From: Sphingobium sp.
GTDB taxonomy: Bacteria; Pseudomonadota; Alphaproteobacteria; Sphingomonadales; Sphingomonadaceae
Length of the DNA: 42,744 bases
Direction of reading: 5' to 3'
Assembly: GCA_017745115.1 (NCBI GenBank)
Contig: JAGIAA010000020.1
Span: 1-42,744 of the forward strand
The notes beneath the pieces were generated by a model. That model did no database searches. It saw nothing but the letters and a program-made list of their open reading frames with translations, and was not told the DNA's origin. The translations under genes were made by a program, and so were the position numbers. Below, piece by piece: positions 1 through 7,861 of the stretch (positions within the stretch are counted from its first letter, which is position 1; every line of letters begins with the position of its first letter).

Positions 1-544
1 CGGCCTCGGCGGCGATCGCCTCGGAGATCGTGTCGTTGGCGATCTCCTTCCAGTTGATCACGCCATAGACGAAGTCGATGTCCTCGTCGTTCGACGAGAA
101 GGGCATCATGATGCCGCGATAGAGAATCTCGTTGCCGCGCTGGTTGGTGAACTCGGCCTCGAATCCGATCGGCGCGGCATTGGCGATGATCTGGAGATAG
201 TGGTCCGTGAGGCGCGACAGCAGCGTGCGCGGTGGAATCGCACTGACATTGCCGATCGGGCCGTCGAGGTCGCACTGAGCCGCAATGGCGGTACCCATGA
301 AGGCGATGGCCGGGTCATCCATCCCGCCGGTGAAGTCCAGCAGCACGCTGTGCGAGCCGAAATCCTCGATTTCCGAAGGGTTCAGGTCCTCGATGCTCGG
401 CAGGTTGCGCTCGTTGAGAAGCGAGGCCCAATAATTATAGGCGCGGATGTGCATGCGCCGCTCATCGAAGCGGACGATCGGTGGCGCTTCGACAACCTCG
501 TCGTACATCGGGGAATCGAGCTGGCTCTTGGCGTACGCGTCCAT
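1..544 (-). CDS. PAS-like domain protein, 3' part cut by window edge
   Basis: An open minus-strand frame runs from an ATG at 544 to the left window edge with no stop (181 codons seen). The product opens with an acidic stretch, then shows the motif RAYNYWASLL, then SIEDLNPSEIEDFG, then a beta-rich core containing LLDFTGG, and ends with FEAEFTNQRGNEILYRG and DFVYGVINWKE. From memory, this pattern matches a PAS-fold protein that is common and conserved in sphingomonads and usually annotated only as PAS domain-containing. A sensory role is a family-level guess, because no output domain is visible in the part present. A purine-rich GGAGCGG about 10 bases upstream supports the start. The gene points away from the tRNA and the catabolic island and is likely core genome. 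Confidence 0.75.
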   Translation of the reverse strand, partial: MDAYAKSQLDSPMYDEVVEAPPIVRFDERRMHIRAYNYWASLLNERNLPSIEDLNPSEIEDFGSHSVLLDFTGGMDDPAIAFMGTAIAAQCDLDGPIGNVSAIPPRTLLSRLTDHYLQIIANAAPIGFEAEFTNQRGNEILYRGIMMPFSSNDEDIDFVYGVINWKEIANDTISEAIAAEA

Positions 545-624
545 GGCGTCATCCGCTCCGGAAATGGTCCTTTGAGCGGCCATTGTGCGCCAACTTTGGT
601 AAACGAGAGGTAAAGTTCCCGGCG

Positions 625-810
625 ATGCAGCCCTTGTTCAAAGGGATGAAGCCGTTCCGCGCGGTTGCCGCTTGCATGGTGCCGCTCGCGCTGGTAAGCG
701 CCGCCGCTGCTAAGGAAGCGCGGCCCCGGGCCGTTCTTTGCAGCCTGTCCGGCTTTGGCCGGCGGATCCGGAGCCGCTTTAGCTCAGCCGGTAGAGCATC
801 GCATTCGTAA
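625..810 (+). pseudogene. Possible remnant of a secreted-protein gene (signal peptide only)
   Basis: The frame from ATG 625, or ATG 646, encodes what looks like a Sec signal peptide: MKPFRAVAACMV, then a hydrophobic run, then SAAAAKEARP with an AxA-type cleavage site. After about 35 residues the sequence turns into Arg/Ser-rich noise, and the stop codon (808-810) lies inside tRNA-Thr(CGT). The export signal seems to have lost its mature domain. A short real peptide or chance coding are alternatives, and the ribosome site (GAGAGG at 605-610) is rather far from ATG 625. The hairpin CCGGC-TTTG-GCCGG at 749-762 sits between this frame and the tRNA. Confidence 0.3.
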
Positions 811-848
811 TGCGAGGGTCAGGTGTTCGAGTCACCTAAGCGGCACCA
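773..848 (+). tRNA. tRNA-Thr (anticodon CGT)
   Basis: A full cloverleaf can be folded by eye. The acceptor stem is GCCGCTT/AAGCGGC, the D stem GCTC/GAGC, the anticodon stem TCGCA/TGCGA with loop TTCGTAA (anticodon CGT at 806-808, reading ACG), the variable loop GGGTC, and the T arm AGGTG-TTCGAGT-CACCT. The discriminator is A and the CCA end is encoded (846-848). All stems pair perfectly. No integrase gene lies nearby, so there is no evidence that this tRNA serves as an attachment site here. Confidence 0.97.
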
Positions 849-938
849 CGGTTCTCCAGAGCCTCGGAAATCTGTAGAAACCTGGCCGCACGCAACCTTT
901 ACACTTGCGCGCCAATTTATCGGCATCGGAGTTACTGG

Positions 939-1355
939 ATGCTGACCGAGCTCGAAACCTTCCACGCGGATCTGCTGCGACTCATCGCTGAACTGGAGCG
1001 TTTGACCGAGGACGCCTCGCCCAGGATGGACGCAATTGCAGATGTGCGCCTCAAGCTGACACGAACCAGCCGCCGCCGCTCCGAATTTCTGGAAGCGGTG
1101 GTCTATCCGCACGTTCTGGCGGCGACCGCTTCGACCGGCTCATCCGAGATCGTGGACCTGCGCAAAGAAGGTATCGAAAGCCGCATGAGCTCGACTGGCC
1201 ATATCTCGCAATGGACGCTTGCCCACGTCGAAGCGGACTGGCCGGGTTATCGCGAGGCATCGGAAAAGATGCGTGCGTCCATGCGGAAGCGGATTCGCCG
1301 AGAACAGGATGCGCTCTACCCTGCCTTAAGAGCGATAGAGCAGAAGAACAAATAA
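939..1355 (+). CDS. Small helical protein, hemerythrin-like fold, function unknown
   Basis: The 138-residue product starts at ATG 939 with GGAG at 928-931. It is predicted almost wholly helical and very charged, with no signal peptide and no membrane segment. The pattern resembles hemerythrin-type four-helix proteins: a helix with His9, helix-end motifs EAVVYPHVL (52-60) and EQDALYPAL (122-130), and His88 and His96 in a middle helix. However, the His that normally precede the two ExxxxYP-like motifs are replaced (Arg/Ser around 45-48 and Arg at 118-121), so a di-iron site is doubtful. The gene stands alone between tRNA-Thr and the first amidohydrolase. I do not recognise a specific function, and the hemerythrin link is a weak structural guess. 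Confidence 0.6.
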   Translation: MLTELETFHADLLRLIAELERLTEDASPRMDAIADVRLKLTRTSRRRSEFLEAVVYPHVLAATASTGSSEIVDLRKEGIESRMSSTGHISQWTLAHVEADWPGYREASEKMRASMRKRIRREQDALYPALRAIEQKNK

Positions 1356-1623
1356 CGGCACTGGCATGGGCACACCCGCGCCCGTCGCGCGACAAGCGCG
1401 GCCGCGACCGCAAGAATTCTTCGACAGACAAGTTATTTGGCCCGGATGGTCAAGTCATCATATCTCGCAGAAAGTAGGCTGACCCATATCCAAAGGGCCA
1501 GATAGCGGGCTCCTCGGCGGGAGAACCGCATGGAATTCGCTTCGCTTGGAGCCCGGACGGTGGGACCACGGACGGGATCAGGCGGACCAAGGCAGCATTC
1601 CCTGAGGGAGAGGGACGGGAAGA

Positions 1624-2586
1624 ATGTCGATCCAGTTACTTGATACGCATGCACATTTGATCGCGGACGACTGGGATACCTATCGCGCACGTCCCTTTAC
1701 GCCCGACCTGCCCGTGCCCGATCGCCCGTCTTTCACGGTGACGGCGGAAGACTTGCTTGCGCTGATGGACACGCATGGCGTCGGCCATGCCTGCCTTGTT
1801 CAGCGCGGTCATGTCTATGGCTATGACAACAGCTACATCCTCGATTCCGCCCGCAAATATCCCGAGCGATTCCATCCGGTGGTGATCCTCGACACGCAGG
1901 ACCCGCAGACGCCGGACCTGTATCGCAACATGGTCCGCAACGATGGGGTGGTGGGCTTTCGCATGGCCAATAGCCGGCCCTGGATTCTCGACACCGCCTG
2001 GATGAGTTCGCCGGTCGCGATGCAGATCTGGCAGGCCTGCGCCGATCTTGGCACGCCGATGACGCTGATCGTGTTCGGCAACCAGCTGTCCTACGTCTTG
2101 CCGCTCATCAAGATGATCGCGAAGCGGTTTCCCGACTTGCCGATCATCCTCGACCATGGCGCCATGCCCTATGGCATGTCCCAATATGAGGTCGCCCTGC
2201 TCGAGCAGGACGGCCAGATCGTGGAAATGCCGCCGCCGCCCCATTATGGCATCGATGAGACGATCGCGATCTTCGAGGATGTGCCGAACGTCTATTTCAA
2301 GATCACCGAGATCAACATGGAACGGCTGGTGAAGGCGCAGGTGCGCCCTGCCGACCTGGTTCGCCGGATGGTCGATGGTTTTGGAGCCGGCCGCCTGATC
2401 TGGGGCTCGGACGTGGGCCAGAGCATGCTCTGGAGCTATACCGAGAAGGTCGAAATGGCCAAGGCGGCCACGGATTTGCTCAGCGAAACCGATGCTCGCG
2501 ATTTCCTGCACGACAATGCCGCACGGATCTACAGGCTGCCGCTCCTGTCTGCCGCCAAGCCCGTGCGCGCTGCGGCGGAGCGCTGA
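1624..2586 (+). CDS. Amidohydrolase 2 family metal-dependent hydrolase
   Basis: A 320-residue TIM-barrel hydrolase of the amidohydrolase_2 type (family of PDC lactonase LigI, 4-oxalomesaconate hydratase and ACMSD decarboxylase). The N-terminal strand carries the HxH metal motif (DTHAHL, His9/His11). A later strand ends IILDHGAMP with His178, and the final strand carries the conserved acid in IWGSDVGQS (Asp263). Length is normal for the family. Such enzymes hydrolyse lactones or C-C bonds, or decarboxylate, mostly in aromatic catabolism; the substrate cannot be assigned. The start is supported by a strong purine-rich site (GGGAGAGGGACGGG) just upstream. It is cytoplasmic, with no signal peptide. 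It is convergent with the triple-SnoaL gene that follows and opens the catabolic island. Confidence 0.88.
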   Translation: MSIQLLDTHAHLIADDWDTYRARPFTPDLPVPDRPSFTVTAEDLLALMDTHGVGHACLVQRGHVYGYDNSYILDSARKYPERFHPVVILDTQDPQTPDLYRNMVRNDGVVGFRMANSRPWILDTAWMSSPVAMQIWQACADLGTPMTLIVFGNQLSYVLPLIKMIAKRFPDLPIILDHGAMPYGMSQYEVALLEQDGQIVEMPPPPHYGIDETIAIFEDVPNVYFKITEINMERLVKAQVRPADLVRRMVDGFGAGRLIWGSDVGQSMLWSYTEKVEMAKAATDLLSETDARDFLHDNAARIYRLPLLSAAKPVRAAAER

Positions 2587-2716
2587 GGCAACCCCGCTTC
2601 CTTTCCGTTTCCCGACTTATTGGTCAGCGCGTCCGGTGCTTGTTGACGGCGATTGGCGAAGAGCCAATGCGGCGCATGACGTCTCTCCTGCAGCGCATGA
2701 AGCGGAGCGGGACTCC

Positions 2717-4834
2717 TTATTGACCCTCCATCTTGTCGCTGCCGGGCCGGGTCAGCTCGACGGGAATGCCGTCGATATCCGGGCCGGTCGGCGGCATCTG
2801 ATAGCCATTGGCGATGAGCCGCGACTGCGGGAGCATGAGGCTGGTGGCCGAGTCCGGCCAGTAAAATTCCGGCTCCCGGCCGCTGACGGGGTTCTTGTAG
2901 TTGAACCACATCGGGAGGATGCCCGGCCAGTCGATCGGCTTGCCCGGCCCGCCGCGGAAATGCTCGGCGCGGCGGCCCATCTTGGTCAGCAATATGTCGG
3001 GCGCCAGGCGTGCGACGAGGGGGCTGACGCCGGAACCGGGCGGCGAATCCTTCGCCTCGACGGCGGCCCAGCCACCCTTCCATCCCGCCGAGTTGAAATA
3101 ATGCTCGTCGATCGTGACCGTCCACAACCGCCAGATGCCGTCCTCGAGCACGGCCTGATCGTTATACATGCCGCCGGCGAGACCCCCGCCGATGGAATCG
3201 CCATCGGTCTTCGGCTTGCCCGTGGCCGGCTGGAAGAGGCGCGTGCGCATGATCGCCGAGCGGCCATCATGCGAGACCATGACGACCGGTTGCGGGCGCC
3301 AGTGATAGGGGATCGACGGGCGTATGTTGGTCGTCGTCGTACCGTACATGGCGGTCGCAGCCGCCTTGATGCGGTCGCGGCCGAGATAATAGCCAGCGAA
3401 GGGCGAGAGCTTGTTGCCGTTCGTTGCGAAGATCGAGCCGAGCTCCGGCCATTGGGCGTCGGTGAGATAATAGCCATAAGCATGGCTGACATTCTCGACG
3501 CCGTCATAAGCGGCCGAACGCCGAAGCCGGCGCTGCGCCTCGAAGAGCCGTTCGGCATCGGAGAGCTTCGAAGGGCTGATGGCGACGGCGGGGGGTGCCG
3601 CGGTCAGGCGGTCGTTGGCCACGAGCTTGGCGCCCGGCACAGCCACATCCTTTCCGGTCACCGGGTTGGGACGGATGAAGGCAGGCAGCATGCCCTGGGC
3701 CGGACGCGACACGCCGCCGTTGGTCCATCCTTCCGCATAATTGGCCTTCATTAAGGGATAGAGGCGCAGCTCCTTGATCTTCCACAGGCCTTGATCCCTG
3801 ACGAACCGGTTGCGGAAGGTCGTGAACTCCCAGGATGACGTGCCCTTGCTCGACTCGCCGATCATGCCGAGCTCGATTCCGCGTGAGACCGCTTCGTTGT
3901 TGCCGGGCAGGGGCTCGACCATCACGGCGAACAGCGGGTGATCGTTGAGCTGGCCGGTGGCGAGACCCTGCGTGCCCATCAGTTCCATGGCCTGGCGTAC
4001 GCCGGCCTTGCCCTTGAACGTCCCGACCCCGATGATCTCGACGGCGGAGTCGTCCGTGAACAGGTCGACCACGTCGTCCCACATCTTGCGGTCCACATAA
4101 TAGCCATAGGCGTTCTGCAGATTGCGGACCGAGTCTTCGGCATTGAGCTTCCCGATGCGCGACTCGAGCTGGGCGAGCGTGGCCTTGGTGGCGGGCGCCG
4201 GACCCGTGGCAGCCGGGATCGGGATGCCGGTCTGGTCGACCGTGAAGTGATAGGGATCGCGCGGCAGGTCGCCGCCGCCGACATTGGCCCAGCCTTTGGC
4301 ATAGTCGCCTTCGAACTGCGCGAAGTAGCGAATAACCGAGAATTTCCAGTGGCCGTCCTCGAGGACATATTCATTCTCGTAGGTGCCGCCGTCGATGGCG
4401 GTCTTGCCCTTGCCGTCGCCCATGAACGCCATGGCCTCGAAGCGGCACTTGGCGGACTTGCCGTCGACCGAGAGGTTGATCAGCTCGCTGTCGATCAGCT
4501 CGGTGTGCATGGCGCCTGGACCGAGACCCTTGCCGCCGCCGACCCGCGTCTTCAGCCAGTCCGCAATCGCCGCCTGGCCGGTGATGGTCTTACCGCCCCA
4601 GATGATACGCGCGTTCCTGGCGAACAGGGTCGCCATCTCGTCGCCAAGCCCGAACTGGGCATATTGCGCATACAGGCGCTGCAGGTCCTTCACGGCGCGG
4701 ACCGACTCCGTTCGGGAGACGTCGCGGGCGAGGCTGTCTATCTGCGCGCGGGTGATGGCCTGCGCATTCGCTTGCGTTAGCGGGACGAAGGTAAGCGTGA
4801 ATGTCGCACACGCGGCGAAGGCTTTCAGCGTCAT
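2717..4834 (-). CDS. Secreted protein with three tandem SnoaL/NTF2-like domains (copy 1)
   Basis: A 705-residue protein with a signal peptide (1-24, ending ANAQ) and three consecutive SnoaL_4/LinA-type domains at about 28-182, 217-372 and 423-590, then a tail with MWFNYKNPVSGREP (642-655). Each domain opens with a helix ending in W/G-x-x-x-x-x-L/I-F and closes with a strand such as GHWKFS, GLWKIK or GIWRLW. LinA (lindane dehydrochlorinase) uses an Asp25-His73 dyad. The middle domain keeps both at LinA-like spacing (Asp248, His299), while domain 1 has Gln60/His110 and domain 3 has Thr458/His511. It probably works in the periplasm as a dehydratase, lyase or isomerase, or binds the ligand taken up by the divergent TonB receptor. 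The start at 4834 is chosen over upstream codons because the signal peptide and GAGAGGA site fit it. Confidence 0.88.
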   Translation of the reverse strand: MTLKAFAACATFTLTFVPLTQANAQAITRAQIDSLARDVSRTESVRAVKDLQRLYAQYAQFGLGDEMATLFARNARIIWGGKTITGQAAIADWLKTRVGGGKGLGPGAMHTELIDSELINLSVDGKSAKCRFEAMAFMGDGKGKTAIDGGTYENEYVLEDGHWKFSVIRYFAQFEGDYAKGWANVGGGDLPRDPYHFTVDQTGIPIPAATGPAPATKATLAQLESRIGKLNAEDSVRNLQNAYGYYVDRKMWDDVVDLFTDDSAVEIIGVGTFKGKAGVRQAMELMGTQGLATGQLNDHPLFAVMVEPLPGNNEAVSRGIELGMIGESSKGTSSWEFTTFRNRFVRDQGLWKIKELRLYPLMKANYAEGWTNGGVSRPAQGMLPAFIRPNPVTGKDVAVPGAKLVANDRLTAAPPAVAISPSKLSDAERLFEAQRRLRRSAAYDGVENVSHAYGYYLTDAQWPELGSIFATNGNKLSPFAGYYLGRDRIKAAATAMYGTTTTNIRPSIPYHWRPQPVVMVSHDGRSAIMRTRLFQPATGKPKTDGDSIGGGLAGGMYNDQAVLEDGIWRLWTVTIDEHYFNSAGWKGGWAAVEAKDSPPGSGVSPLVARLAPDILLTKMGRRAEHFRGGPGKPIDWPGILPMWFNYKNPVSGREPEFYWPDSATSLMLPQSRLIANGYQMPPTGPDIDGIPVELTRPGSDKMEGQ

Positions 4835-5172
4835 GGTGCCGTCCTCTCGATCTTTTCTTGCCCACACTTCGGTCCGCCGCCGGAAAGATTGCAAGCGATG
4901 ATCGGCGAGGACACAAAGCGGTCCAAACATTTGTGCCTCTTGAGTCCGCTGTGCCGCAAATCGGCAGTGGAGGAGCGACGTGCGCTGCTCGCGCATGACC
5001 CTCTAAAGCGCCCTCGCGGCGTGCCGCTGACGCATTGTGGACGGGCCGGAGCCCGGCCTCCTGTCGCTCGCCAGCTTCAAAATGTTGATCCGCTGAAGTC
5101 AAGCGCCAGTGGATGGTGGCCCTATGAACTCCATGATCGGGTCTCACATGTCCCGAAAGGGGAGGATCTATT
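4835..5172. promoter_or_regulatory. Divergent control region, triple-SnoaL 1 / TonB receptor 1
   Basis: This 338-base stretch has no credible gene and lies between two divergently read genes, so it must hold both promoters. The receptor ribosome site, AGGGGAGG, is at about 5158-5165. I see no clear sigma-70 promoter and no obvious palindrome, which would suit AraC-type activation by the nearby regulator. That link is inference. Confidence 0.5.
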
Positions 5173-7722
5173 ATGGTGAGGATAATTGCGGTCACGACGG
5201 CGTCCGTGCTGTCTCTTGCATTGGCAAGCGCCGCAGTGGCGCAGGGCACGTCGCCGAAGCCGGCGGCGGAGGAAAAGGCCGGCGACGACGACATCATCAT
5301 CACGGCCACGCGCCAGGCGACCAACCTGCAGGAGACACCGATCGCGATCACCGCGGTCACCTCCGAGGCGCTGGAAAATCGCGGCATCACGAACATCGGC
5401 GAGCTGACGTCGCAGGTGCCAAATGCCCAGTTCCGCCGCGTACAAGGCGCCTTTGGCCCCGGCGTCTCCGCGTTCGTGCGCGGTCTGGGCTCGGGCGATA
5501 CCAGCCTCGCTGGCCAGCCGCCGGTCTCGTTCTATCTGGATGACGTATACTATCCCATCCTTCTGGGCGCCAACTTCGACCTTCTCGACATGGATCATAT
5601 CGAGGTGCTGCGCGGCCCGCAGGGTACCCTCTTCGGCCGCAACTCGCTGGGCGGCGCGCTCAATATCGTCGCCAAGCAGCCCAACACGGCAGAGGCGTCA
5701 GGCTATGCCGAGGTGACCACCGGCTCCTACAACCGTCTCGATGTACGCGCGGGCTTCAACTACCCGCTCAGCGACACCGCCGCGATCATGGTTTCGGGCA
5801 TGGCCAAGAAGCGGGAAGGCTATCAGCGCCAACTCGACTTCACCTGCGAGATGGCCCGTCGCGGCACGCCGGCGCTCGCCGGCACATTTCCGCTGACCAC
5901 GCCGCTCCAGAGCACGACCAAGTTTGACAACGTCACGGACTGCACCATCGGCCATTATGGCGGCGAGGACGTCAAGGGCGGACGGGCCAGCTTCATGTGG
6001 AACGTCACGCCCAGCATAAAGTTGACCGTCACCGGCGACTATCTGCGCGATCTCTCGGAAAATCCGGCGGACTCCATCGTCGATATGGATGTGACGAAGG
6101 TCAGCCCGAGCCTGACCACGCCTGGCCCCACCAATCTACGCACCCAGGCCGCTTATTTCGGCGTGCAGATCGACAGCCGCTTCATGACTGGCGACCCCTA
6201 CACAACCTATGTCAGCTACAGCGACCGGATTGCGGCGGGCACGGTCATTCCGGGCAACACTTATTATAACGGCGCCAAGAACGAGCGCGGCACGCCTACC
6301 CGCGGCGGTTATATTCTGCCCAATCACAACAACCTCAAGAACTGGGGTATCGCCGGAAAGCTCAATATCGATCTCGGCGGCAACATCGGCCTGACCGCAG
6401 TGTTCGCCCATCGCGATCTCGACGAGACCCATACGTTCGATACCGACGGCACGCCGCTCGTCGTCGAGCATGTGATCAATCATCTCATCGAGATCTACGA
6501 CCACGCCGAGCTTCGTATCTCCGGCAAGTCCGATCTGATCGACTGGGTCGCGGGCGGCTTCTACTATCGCGCCAATGGCGATCAGCACGCCTCCCTGCAG
6601 CAGGTCTATTCGGCCGGTCAGCGCCAGCTGCACACCACCTATTCGCCGCTCTCCAAGGCGGTATTTGCCAATGCCACCGTCCGGCCGTTCGGCGAGAAAT
6701 TGGGCATTCAGCTGGGCGGCCGCTGGTCGGACGAAATTTTCCGGGTCAACTTCTCGAACATTGCCGACACCAGCTGGCAGAATGCGGGGTCGGACATCGC
6801 CTTCCTACAAACCCTGTCGAGCAAGAAGTTCAGCTGGAAGGTGGGTGCAAGTTACCAGGCCAACCGCGACATGCTGTTCTACGCCTCGGCCTCGACCGGC
6901 TACACGCTGCCGAGCTACAACACCCGGCCGCTGCAGAAGACGCAGATCGAGCAGTCCGATGCCGCCGAGGACATCGCCTATGAAATCGGCGCGAAGCTCG
7001 ACCTTTTCGATCGGAAGCTGCGCCTGAACGTCGCGGCCTTTTATACCGACTTCAAGAACCGTCCGACCACAATCGCCGGCGGTGCCGAACCGACGCTCGA
7101 CCAGAACGGCAATCCGGTTGCAGGCAATCAGCAGCTCGAGCCGCTACCCGGTGGCCCTCCCGGTTCGACGCGTTGCGCCGCGGCGACATTGCCGTCGAAC
7201 ACCGGCATCGTCTGCTTCTCGCGCAGCTACTTCCGAAATCAGCCGGCGACCGTCCGCGGCATCGAGGCGGAATATACCTTCACGCCGATCGACGGGCTGG
7301 TCATCAACGGATCGGTCGGCTGGTCGAAGTTCTGGGCACCTGACCTTGAAGCGCGCACCGTCAACCGCCGCCAGAACAACCCGTTCTGGACCGCAAGCGG
7401 CGGGATTCAGTACAAGATCGAGACGCCTGCCCTGGGCGGTTCGATCACGCCGCGCCTAGACTGGACTTTCGAATCGAACCAGATCGTGAGCGGTACCTCG
7501 ACCAAGTATAACTACCTGATGCCGCACAGGAATCTGTTCAACGCGCGCCTGACCTACGAGAACACGGATCATGATTTCACCCTTGCGGCGGGCATCGTGA
7601 ACCTGTTCAACAAGTTCTATTATATCAACGTGTTCGACTATCAGACGCTGGGCTATCCGCAGACCGATGCCCAGCCAGCGATGCCGCGGACCTTCTCGGT
7701 AACGCTCAGCAAGCGCTTCTGA
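5173..7722 (+). CDS. TonB-dependent outer-membrane receptor (copy 1)
   Basis: An 849-residue receptor. Residues 1-23 form a signal peptide (cleavage after AVA). The TonB-box region DDDIIITATRQ is at 38-48, followed by the plug domain with PIAITAV, a VLRGPQGTLFGRNS motif and INIVAKQPN-like end, then a 22-strand-type barrel that ends in the usual terminal Phe (SKRF). Such receptors use TonB/ExbBD energy to bring large or scarce molecules across the outer membrane. In sphingomonads they often belong to catabolic loci. It is closely similar over its whole length to the receptor at 21064-23586. Downstream comes a secreted alpha/beta hydrolase, probably in the same transcript, and the triple-SnoaL gene is divergent. 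The start at 5173 has a strong ribosome site. Confidence 0.95.
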   Translation: MVRIIAVTTASVLSLALASAAVAQGTSPKPAAEEKAGDDDIIITATRQATNLQETPIAITAVTSEALENRGITNIGELTSQVPNAQFRRVQGAFGPGVSAFVRGLGSGDTSLAGQPPVSFYLDDVYYPILLGANFDLLDMDHIEVLRGPQGTLFGRNSLGGALNIVAKQPNTAEASGYAEVTTGSYNRLDVRAGFNYPLSDTAAIMVSGMAKKREGYQRQLDFTCEMARRGTPALAGTFPLTTPLQSTTKFDNVTDCTIGHYGGEDVKGGRASFMWNVTPSIKLTVTGDYLRDLSENPADSIVDMDVTKVSPSLTTPGPTNLRTQAAYFGVQIDSRFMTGDPYTTYVSYSDRIAAGTVIPGNTYYNGAKNERGTPTRGGYILPNHNNLKNWGIAGKLNIDLGGNIGLTAVFAHRDLDETHTFDTDGTPLVVEHVINHLIEIYDHAELRISGKSDLIDWVAGGFYYRANGDQHASLQQVYSAGQRQLHTTYSPLSKAVFANATVRPFGEKLGIQLGGRWSDEIFRVNFSNIADTSWQNAGSDIAFLQTLSSKKFSWKVGASYQANRDMLFYASASTGYTLPSYNTRPLQKTQIEQSDAAEDIAYEIGAKLDLFDRKLRLNVAAFYTDFKNRPTTIAGGAEPTLDQNGNPVAGNQQLEPLPGGPPGSTRCAAATLPSNTGIVCFSRSYFRNQPATVRGIEAEYTFTPIDGLVINGSVGWSKFWAPDLEARTVNRRQNNPFWTASGGIQYKIETPALGGSITPRLDWTFESNQIVSGTSTKYNYLMPHRNLFNARLTYENTDHDFTLAAGIVNLFNKFYYINVFDYQTLGYPQTDAQPAMPRTFSVTLSKRF

Positions 7723-7728
7723 TGCTGC

Positions 7729-7766
7729 GGTCCGGATCCGTTCGTGCCATCGTACGGGTCCGGACC
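7729..7766 (+). terminator. Stem-loop after TonB receptor 1
   Basis: Arms 7729-7741 (GGTCCGGATCCGT) and 7754-7766 (ACGGGTCCGGACC) pair over 13 positions with one G-T wobble, leaving a 12-base loop. It starts six bases after the receptor stop. No T-run follows, so it may be an attenuator or mRNA-stabilising hairpin rather than a full terminator. The paralogous receptor has a comparable hairpin at 23607-23640. Confidence 0.5.
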
Positions 7767-7861
7767 AGAGCACGCTGCAGACCTGGTTTGGAAAACGGGA
7801 CGTCGGTCGGCCGCGATGGAATATCATCCGGCATGACCGTTATGTCGGAGAGGGCGTGTTC

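Noticed and set aside
773..848. tRNA-Thr(CGT) as the attachment site of an integrated island
   Set aside because: No integrase, no direct repeat of the tRNA 3' end seen in the window, and the gene between tRNA and island looks native.
2492..3754. Plus-strand open frame of 420 codons opposite triple-SnoaL copy 1
   Set aside because: Antisense shadow with no recognisable motif; it also overlaps the end of the amidohydrolase gene.
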